Source: Dermatemys mawii (taxonomy: Eukaryota > Chordata > Testudines > Dermatemydidae). From it: a stretch of DNA of 64,000 nt. Below the pieces are notes generated by a model that saw only the letters and a list, made by a program, of their open reading frames with translations, did no database searches and had not been told where the DNA came from. The stretch lies in the NCBI GenBank assembly GCA_007922305.1, contig ML677341.1, positions 67,824,663 to 67,888,662 of the forward strand, read 5' to 3'. This document shows positions 57,435-64,000 of the stretch, piece by piece. How positions within the stretch are numbered: position 1 is the first letter of the stretch; each line of letters starts with the position of its first letter. The position numbers and the translations under genes are program-made.

Positions 57435-58930
57435 AATGTTGTTCTTCAGGTGCTTGCTCATATCGTTTTCAGTTAAGTGTGCCATGTGCTCAGTCATCAG
57501 AAAGCTTTTCCCCTAACAGCACCCGTCGGATCAGCTTTGAAGCACCCTGGAGTGGTGTCTCCATCATGCTCAATATATGACCCTGCTGATCCAGCGCCTC
57601 CTCAGTTCCTTCTTACTGCCACTGATGGTTGTTGGAACTGCAGTGGCTTGCTTAGTAAGTTCTCCTCTCATTCTCCTATCCTTTCAGTTCACTATAGTTT
57701 TAGTTGTAGTTATGGAGGCGACTATGAGACCGCAATCTGCCTCAGTACAGCAAGACCCAGCACGAAGTTCATTGGTGCGGGCCTCTCCAGCATCTGTGGC
57801 AGAAGCAGCACTGCAGAAGGACTCTGGGCACTGGTCCCATTTCCCGGCACCACAGGAGTTGGCCAGTGGAGTTCATCCCAGGGAGGAGTACACGGCGCAG
57901 ACAGCTTTGGAGCTGGCACCATCGACTTTGGCCCCACAAAGGTGCCATTGGACTCCTCAAGCCATATGGTAGAAGAGATGGAATGTCAATCGTTGCTACC
58001 TTCCTTCGCCAGAGGCAGGTGCAGGTGTATCAGTACCTTGATGGCTGACTGCTCCGGGAGTGCTCCAGGTACCAGATAGAAGTGCAGATACATATTGTGA
58101 GGTCTATGTTCAACAGGTCAGGCTTTCTTCTCTACAAGAGCAAGTCAACCTTGATACTAACTCAAAGGATTGAGTTTATCAGGACAGTCCTGGACTCAGG
58201 TTGTGTCTGAGCATTCCTGCTGGAGACCCATTTTCTAACGATCTCAGACACCATACAAGGTCTCAGACAGTGCCCTACCACCACAGCAAGGGCCTGCCTA
58301 TGACTACTTGGACACATGGCATCTTGTACATGTGTGGTTCAGCATGCCAGGATGTATCTCAGACCTCTCCAGATTTGGCTCATATAAGCATACTGCCCAG
58401 GATGTGACATTCTGGACTCTGTGGTCACTCTTCTGGGTCATGTCCTCTAATCTCTGGGCTGGTGGCTCAACCAACAAGACATATGCAAGGGAGTTCCCTT
58501 CCACAGACCTTGGCCCTCCCCGTCTCTGGTAATGGATGTTTGGTGCTGGAGTGTGGGGAGACTTTCAGACACAGGGCCTCTGGTCTCAAGATGAGCTCTC
58601 ACTCCACATCAACATCAAAGAGCTGAGAGCCATTCAGTTAGAGTGCCAGACCTTACAGGCCCACTTGAAGGGTCAATGTGTGGGAGTTAAATAAACAAGC
58701 AGGGTGGCCCCTGTTCCTCTCCCCTCTGTTGGAAAGTCCTCCAACTGTGGGAGTTCTGCATATCCACTCTATCCATCTGGAGGAGATGTATCTCCCAGGA
58801 TCACGGAACGAGCTGGCAGACTATCTCAGCAGATTGTTCCACAACCAGGAAGGGGAACATAACCAGGAAGGGGGAAGGAGAAAGCAGCTAAAGTGGACAA
58901 AAGGCCCCCCAAACCCAAGAAGAGGTTTAA
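57435..58930 (+). pseudogene. DIRS-like retroelement fossil
   Basis: The left part (57480-58080) is a Pro/Ser/Gln-rich gag-like stretch. Further right are blocks that I recognise from DIRS-type RT and RNase H regions: LILTQRIEFIRTVLDS (about 58153), LWSQDELSLHINIKELRAIQ (58580), INKQGG (58692) and a final EEMYLPGSRNELADYLSRLF (58782). Many stops and frame changes. DIRS elements use tyrosine recombinase rather than integrase; no recombinase piece was recognised here. Neither terminal repeat was found. Confidence 0.75.
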
Positions 58931-59645
58931 ATTAATAGGGAAAGAAGGAAAGTGGGGCAGTCAGCTCTCAACCACCCTCCCTTCCCACTGCCTGGCCAAT
59001 GGGAAGCAGAGGGCCCATGGAAGAGGATAAAGGGCCCAATCCTGCCTTCTCATGCAGGTCTTCTTCCGCTCTCTCATCTTTTTTTCTGAGCTATTTCACT
59101 GCAAGTCCTATCAGTATCTCACTCACTGAGATAAAGTGGGGGACGGGAGGCAACCTAAGCTTCCTTCCCAAGCATGGCTGTTCCTAGAGCTTCCTCCCAG
59201 AAGTTTCTCCGAGTTAGCTCTCCACTTCTCTCAGAGAGAAAGACTTTGATCCCTTTTATTCTTGACTGAGCTAACAAGATTTGCTTACCAGCATTAATCT
59301 TTAATCAGCACCAATAGTAATTACTCACATCTTTCTCTACCGTTTTAACACCTCAGTTTGGGGTAATCCATTAACGAGCCCTGCATTCCTGTTTTTATAT
59401 ATTGTGAAATTCAGTTTAGCACAGAAGGTTTACACAGTGCCCCATTCACCACTTAAAGCCCACTAATCCTAAACCCAGGCCAAAGGTGATTCATGGGGCA
59501 CTACGCAGGAGCCTTGGCACTGTGGAGAACTTTATCACATTACAATACTCATTTTTGAGATATTTTGCAGATATGTGTTTTGATTTTTCTCTTCTGTTTG
59601 GTTTTTCATGTTGATTTTCTCTTTTATTCTTATTTTTCATCATAG
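58931..59645. other. Intron 19, right part
   Basis: Possibly the end of the DIRS-like element, then A/T-rich intron ending in a T-rich tract and CATCATAG acceptor. No other feature. Confidence 0.35.
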
Positions 59646-59816
59646 GATGCATTAGCTTTAATTCAGAAGGTAGAAGCTGAACAAAATGCATTGTGTTCCA
59701 GTCTGAAACAAGCTACAACTAGCAAGAAAAACAGAATCCCCCCTCCTCCTCTGTTGCTTTCCAGATCACATTGCTCCATGACATTTAAACCAGCCCCATT
59801 CACCTCAGATGTTCAG
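59646..59816 (+). CDS. CFAP54: CFAP54 exon 20 of window
   Basis: Acceptor TTTTTCATCATAG| and donor CAG|GTAATG, 171 bp, phase 0 to 0. Encodes DALALIQKVEAEQNALCSSL (helix), a basic linker KKNRIPPPPLLLSRSHCSM with a four-proline run, and FKPAPFTSDVQ. Confidence 0.92.
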
Positions 59817-62073
59817 GTAATGCTCCTCATAATGACTCCATAAGAAATATGTGGAATTATAAGTGGCAGTGAAGAAAGTTTCTTCAGCAATACCATATTT
59901 ATCACAGTACTCTTTATTGTTCTTTGGTAGATTATGTTGTTTTAACTGAATAAATTCTAAATTCTCATCTCTGTGATTTACTGGTGACTCACTGTTGTGA
60001 CTTTCACATTTACCAGCAACGTTTCTTTTCCCGTGGTCTGTTCTCTTCTGTTACTGCCATATATCATCCGTTTATGCTACCTGTCAAAGACTAATCCTTC
60101 TGCCAAACAGATACTATGCACACTTCAATTTGGTGTTCAAAATAACCACTATCTGCAGTTTTCTCAAGAGATGAATTTTAATAGTAAATCTCCTCAAACT
60201 TGTTCATGCTATGTATAGAAATAATGAGGACTCAATTGTTGTTCAGAGTTATAAACAAAATTCTGGAAATAGTGTTTTCAAACTTTGTATATTTATTATG
60301 ACGAATTGACTGAATTGCAACCTTGAATTCACTGTGGGACAATATCTTTCCATGTGTTCCGTAAAAATAATTTTTAAAAGTTGTAAAGCTAGTTAAAGCG
60401 TCCAATATTTAACATTTAGTAATAGGTATGGGTATTTATTCCTCTTTAATATGTCATAGTAAATTTTTAACAGATCTTATAGGATGTTCACCACTAGATG
60501 GTGCAATATGTTTATTTTTTTAATCCTTTTTCAAGAACAGACTTTTTCCAGGAGCCTTTTTTTTTTCCTTCCTGAAGGTATATGTATGTTTTAAATTGAA
60601 ATCAGAAAGAGATTTTAAAAAAAATCCTCTTAATTAAAATTGCATAGTCTCCTAAATTATATTTAAATAAAGGTACATACATTTCTTGCAATGAAAGTCA
60701 AAACACCTCCAAATCTGTTCCTTTATTTCTTAAAAAAGGCTTCTTTTCATGAAAAAAACCTGCCATATTTCACTATATATTTGTTTGCTTGAAAATGAAC
60801 TGATTGTTTAATGAAAATTAGTTTGAATGTTAAGCCAAAAATGCAAATGAGAAGAACCGGTAAAATTATATCTGTTGGGAATTTTAGTTTGGTATGTTCA
60901 ACATTGTGCATATTTGCAATAAAGAGGTAGCCAATTTGTCGGATTTTGTAAAGAAAGGTGCAACATAACCTAAAACAAAAAGGGTACATTCTCATGTGAA
61001 ACTTTAAAGAAAACTGTTACCAGTTTAATAAAGCTGTAATAGTGAGAGACAGAGTCTGATACTCATGTCAAGTAGCATCTTACTTTACAAGGGGAATTGT
61101 TGATTTTAGTGTGACAATGCATGAACTATTCAACGGATATCAGAATCTTGCCCTAAGTTATTTGTGGTGTTGATTATTTAGTACTGATATATGGAGTTAT
61201 GTTTTTAAGTTCTAATATTTGTTTTTACAAAATAACATAGTGTTTCGAAATGTAGAGAAACAAAATAAGTCTGAGTCACGCCAACATAATTACATGATTG
61301 AAGGGATTCTGGGATGGAGTATTTCATGTGTAGATTATGAATTTTAATTCAGTCTTATCTGTAATCTATTTACAGGCCTACTGTATGTAAACAGAGGTGA
61401 TCTATTTCCTAGTGGACAATGTCTTTATCCAGTAGAGCACTTAACCACAAGCTTAATTTTAAGCATGTAAATAGCTGCATTACATTACTGAGCCCATTTC
61501 AACATCTGTTAAAGTCAATGTGAGTTTTTATATAGACTTCAATGGGCTCTGGATAAGATCCAGTCCTCACATGCTCACTTGTTTAAGTACTTTCCTGGGT
61601 CCGGGCCCAGGTGTCCACATCATTAAAACCATCATCACAAATGGCACCTTTATTGGCACTTTAATTTGAGAGTAAAAGGACCAAATGAGTGGGTATGAAA
61701 ACCTAACAACTCTCTCACCTGTAGAGCTGGTCCCCTTGGGTCATGTTTGAGCCTCACTGGAGAGATAGTAGAGCAGCAGCGAACGTATTTGGTTATGTCT
61801 ATGCTTTGAGCTAGGGGGTCTGATTCCCCTGTTTGCGTACACATACTCCTCTTAGCTCTTATCAAGCCATAATTATCAAGTATAAATAACAGTGCAGCCA
61901 TGGTAGCATGCCACAGCTTAACCATGCCAAGTACATACCCATCGGTTTCAGGTGGGTTTGTACTCATCACAGCTAAACTAAGTCTCTGTTGTCACATCCC
62001 ATCTCTCATTGAGCTAATGTGAGTATGTATGTGTGAGCAGGGAAATTACACCCCTTGACTGTAGAGCTGACAG
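59817..62073. other. Intron 20, left part
   Basis: A/T-rich sequence with few recognisable elements; a short palindrome-type repeat around 61505-61566 (GACTTCAATGGGCTCTGGAT). No gene. Confidence 0.4.
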
Positions 62074-63728
62074 CCTTAGTCCAAGGGTCTCAAACTCAAA
62101 TTACCACGAGGGCTGCATGAGGACTAGTGCATTGGGTCTGAGGGCCGCATCATTGACACGCCCCCATCACTGCCCCCAAACCTGCCCCCACTCCACCCCT
62201 TCCATGAGGTCCCGCCTCCTCCTCTGAGCATGCAGCTCCCAACTCCTCTCCCCTCCCTCCTGGAAAGTGCTAAGCACTGCCAGCAGCTGTTTGGCAGTGG
62301 GAAACGCCTGGAGGTAGGCAGGGAGGGGGCGGAGTGGGTGCGGGGAGCTTGGCAACTGCAGGAAATAAAGTCGGGAGGAGAAGGGGCATAGGGGGTTTGG
62401 CGGGCTGCAGAAAATAACCCCATGGGTCATGACTTTGAGACCCCTGCATTAGGTGAACTACTCTACTGCCTAACAGATCTGAGGCCTGGCCTACACTAGC
62501 AAGGAGAGTCAATCTAAGATACGCAGCTTCAGCTGTGTGAATAACATAGCCATCCTCACGGCAGCAGCAGTCAGCAGTGGGCTCTTCCGCTGACTCCAGC
62601 TTGCGCCTTTTGGTGAGCTGGAGTTCCGGAGTCGACTTTGGGGACCAATTTATTGTGTCCTGATGAGACACGATAAATTGATCCCCAATAGATCAATCTC
62701 TACCCGTCGATCCAGATGGTAGTGTAGACACAGTCTGAGCTTCATACTCAGTCTCAGTGTTACACATACAACGATACAAAAGTATAGTAAAAAATGGAAA
62801 AAAATGAAGCGTAATATAGTGTGCTATTAAATTTATTAACTTTTTTTTATTAACTTCTTTTCTTCTGTTAAAGCTCACCCCTGTACTGGGCTGCATCCAC
62901 ATTCCACTCATGCTCCATCTCTTCCAAACCCCTTCCCTGTTTCCTTCAAACCCCTTCCCCAAAGTTCCCACCCCAACTCCCCCCTCTTCCCATGGTAGTC
63001 TAACCCCTTTCCCAGATCCCCACCTCTTCTCTCCCTCCTGCCCTGTGCGTGAGGTTTACTGTTCCTGGCCCTTCCCTCCTGGAAAATGCTATGCCACCAG
63101 AGAACTGCCTTGGGGTAGAAAAGAGCAGCAGGAAGCAGCACGTGGGGAGCAGTGTGCTGGGAGTGGGGCAGGGGAGGGAAGGAGGGAGGGAGAGGAAGGA
63201 GGCGGAGAGCTTAGCAACCCCAGAAAACAACTTGGGAGAGGATCCGCGGATGAGGAAAATTTGGCGGCAGACTTTCCTCGCCCCAAGACTCCCCCCGAGT
63301 TGTTTTCTGGGGCTGCTAAGCTCTCCTCCTCCCCCCCCCCCACCGCTCCAGGCGTGCTGCTTCCCACTGCTCTACCTGCTGCCAGGCAGTTCTCTGGCGG
63401 CATAGCAGTTTCCAGGAGGGAGGGGCCAGGAGTGGTATGCCTCCTGCAGAGGAGGCTGCGGGGGGGAGCCGCGGGGAGCCTGGCGGGCCTCTTCCCCTCT
63501 GCAGGAGGCTTACCTCTCCTGGCCCCTCCCTCCCAGAAACTGTTATGCCTCCAGAGAACTGCCTGGCAGTAGGTAGAGCAGTAGGGAAGCAGTACAGGGT
63601 TGGGGGAGGAGGCGGAGAGCTTATCAGACCCAGAAAGCCACTCGGGGAGGCGGGGGGCTGCGGGGAGCTTAGTGGGCTGCAGGGAAAGGTAGCCTGCAGG
63701 TCGCATGTTTGAGACCCTTGCCTTAGTC
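62074..63728. mobile_element. Composite hAT-like element with perfect TIRs and 8-bp duplication
   Basis: Outer ends CAAGGGTCTCAAAC (62082) and GTTTGAGACCCTTG (to 63720) are perfect 14-bp inverted repeats flanked by identical CCTTAGTC (62074-62081 and 63721-63728). Inside, a second 3'-type end GACTTTGAGACCCCTG occurs at 62431-62446. A MITE at 62482-62739 and A/T-rich DNA follow, then a second GC-rich body from about 62880 that shares CCCTCCCTCCTGGAAA-type words with the first. Long ORFs on both strands in the GC-rich part are compositional. Confidence 0.8.
62482..62739. mobile_element. MITE inside the composite element
   Basis: Ends CTGGCCTACACTAGC and GGTAGTGTAGACACAGTC are imperfect inverted repeats. 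The interior GACACGATAAATTGATCCCC is shared with 22298-22500. Non-coding. Confidence 0.6.
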
Positions 63729-63951
63729 ACTATGTGTTTTTGTACCTGCTTTCTTACTAAACTGTGGAATCATTTTCTAGTGCCATTAATCTAACAACTT
63801 TCATAAATACAACATTCACATTAAAGCCCTTTTTCTTACGCAGACAATGTCATAAATTCTTCATTAGACAATATTGCTTCTCACAGTTAATTTTTAATAA
63901 ATTAGAGATGATAGTAGATATCAAATATTTAAGTTGTCTTTTTCTCAAAAG

Positions 63952-64000
63952 GTTTCATGGTACAGTATTTTGGGATGCGTAGCAGCAGGAAGCAATTTAA
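63952..64000 (+). CDS. CFAP54: CFAP54 exon 21 of window, cut by window edge
   Basis: Acceptor TTTTTCTCAAAAG| and open in phase 0 to the last base. 49 bp visible, encoding VSWYSILGCVAAGSNL. The reading fits the family, but the short visible length and the modest acceptor make this less certain than the other exons. Confidence 0.7.

Larger units (their letters stand above)
4957..64000 (+). other. CFAP54: CFAP54 gene, internal exons 1-21 of this window (partial gene)
   Basis: Twenty-one exon segments on the + strand join in phase into about 850 residues with no stop. I recognise the product as CFAP54, a giant (about 3000 residue) helical-repeat axonemal protein; this is family recognition from memory, not a search. 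In algae and mammals it belongs to the C1d projection of the central-pair apparatus with CFAP46, CFAP74 and CFAP221, and mouse loss causes immotile sperm and ciliary disease. The window covers the N-terminal third: alpha-helical, rich in Leu and Tyr, with no enzyme motif, signal peptide or membrane segment. All introns are GT-AG. Both gene ends lie outside the window. Introns range from 98 bp to 10.8 kb, and the long ones are long because of transposons. Confidence 0.85.

Noticed and set aside
57477..58079. 200-codon frame as a host gene
   Set aside because: Neighbouring blocks are DIRS-type RT and RNase H with stops; this is the gag-like part of a dead retroelement.
62910..63730. 220- and 213-codon open frames on opposite strands
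   Set aside because: Same cause: GC-rich body of the composite hAT-like element. Not protein-like and mutually overlapping.

Overview
The window is vertebrate nuclear DNA, most likely from a hidden-necked (cryptodiran) turtle. This rests on CR1-type LINE fragments throughout, a tRNA-derived SINE pair whose head matches the turtle Cry I family, abundant hAT-like non-autonomous elements, DIRS-like and several Ty3/gypsy-like retroelements, and short exons separated by kilobase introns. The species cannot be named from sequence alone.

There is one host gene, on the + strand. Twenty complete internal exons and the start of a twenty-first run from about 4957 to the right edge. All have GT-AG borders and compatible phases, and together give about 850 codons without a stop. 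I recognise the protein as CFAP54 (cilia- and flagella-associated protein 54, FAP54 in algae), a very large axonemal protein of the central-pair apparatus. The first coding exon(s) lie left of, or unrecognised in, the first 4.9 kb; the remaining roughly two thirds of the protein lies to the right. Exon numbers here are local to this window.

The introns are mainly transposon archives. Intron 1 (5063-11512) holds a head-to-head SINE pair, minisatellites, a fossil gypsy RNase H, LINE 3' ends and a hAT MITE. Intron 2 has a solo LTR and a GC-rich hAT-like repeat with a G-rich minisatellite. Introns 7-8 hold small MITEs and a 2 kb LINE. Introns 14-15 carry a hAT MITE with a perfect 8-bp target duplication and an antisense gypsy remnant. 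Intron 19 holds a DIRS-like fossil, and intron 20 a composite hAT-like element.

The most striking part is intron 16 (41191-51963), almost entirely mobile DNA. A CR1 begins about 7 bp after the exon's splice donor. It is followed by an inverted CR1 carrying two independent insertions: a hAT element that itself contains another hAT element, and a near-complete LTR retrotransposon (43735-49880). That retrotransposon has a SCAN-like capsid region and places integrase before reverse transcriptase, the hallmark of the Gmr1-like group of Ty3/gypsy elements. It is dead (many stops, several indels, a deletion in RNase H). Its two LTRs differ by 379 bp, explained by 5 versus 12 copies of a ~54-bp internal repeat.

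No second protein-coding host gene, rRNA, functional tRNA, CRISPR array or prokaryotic feature is supported.
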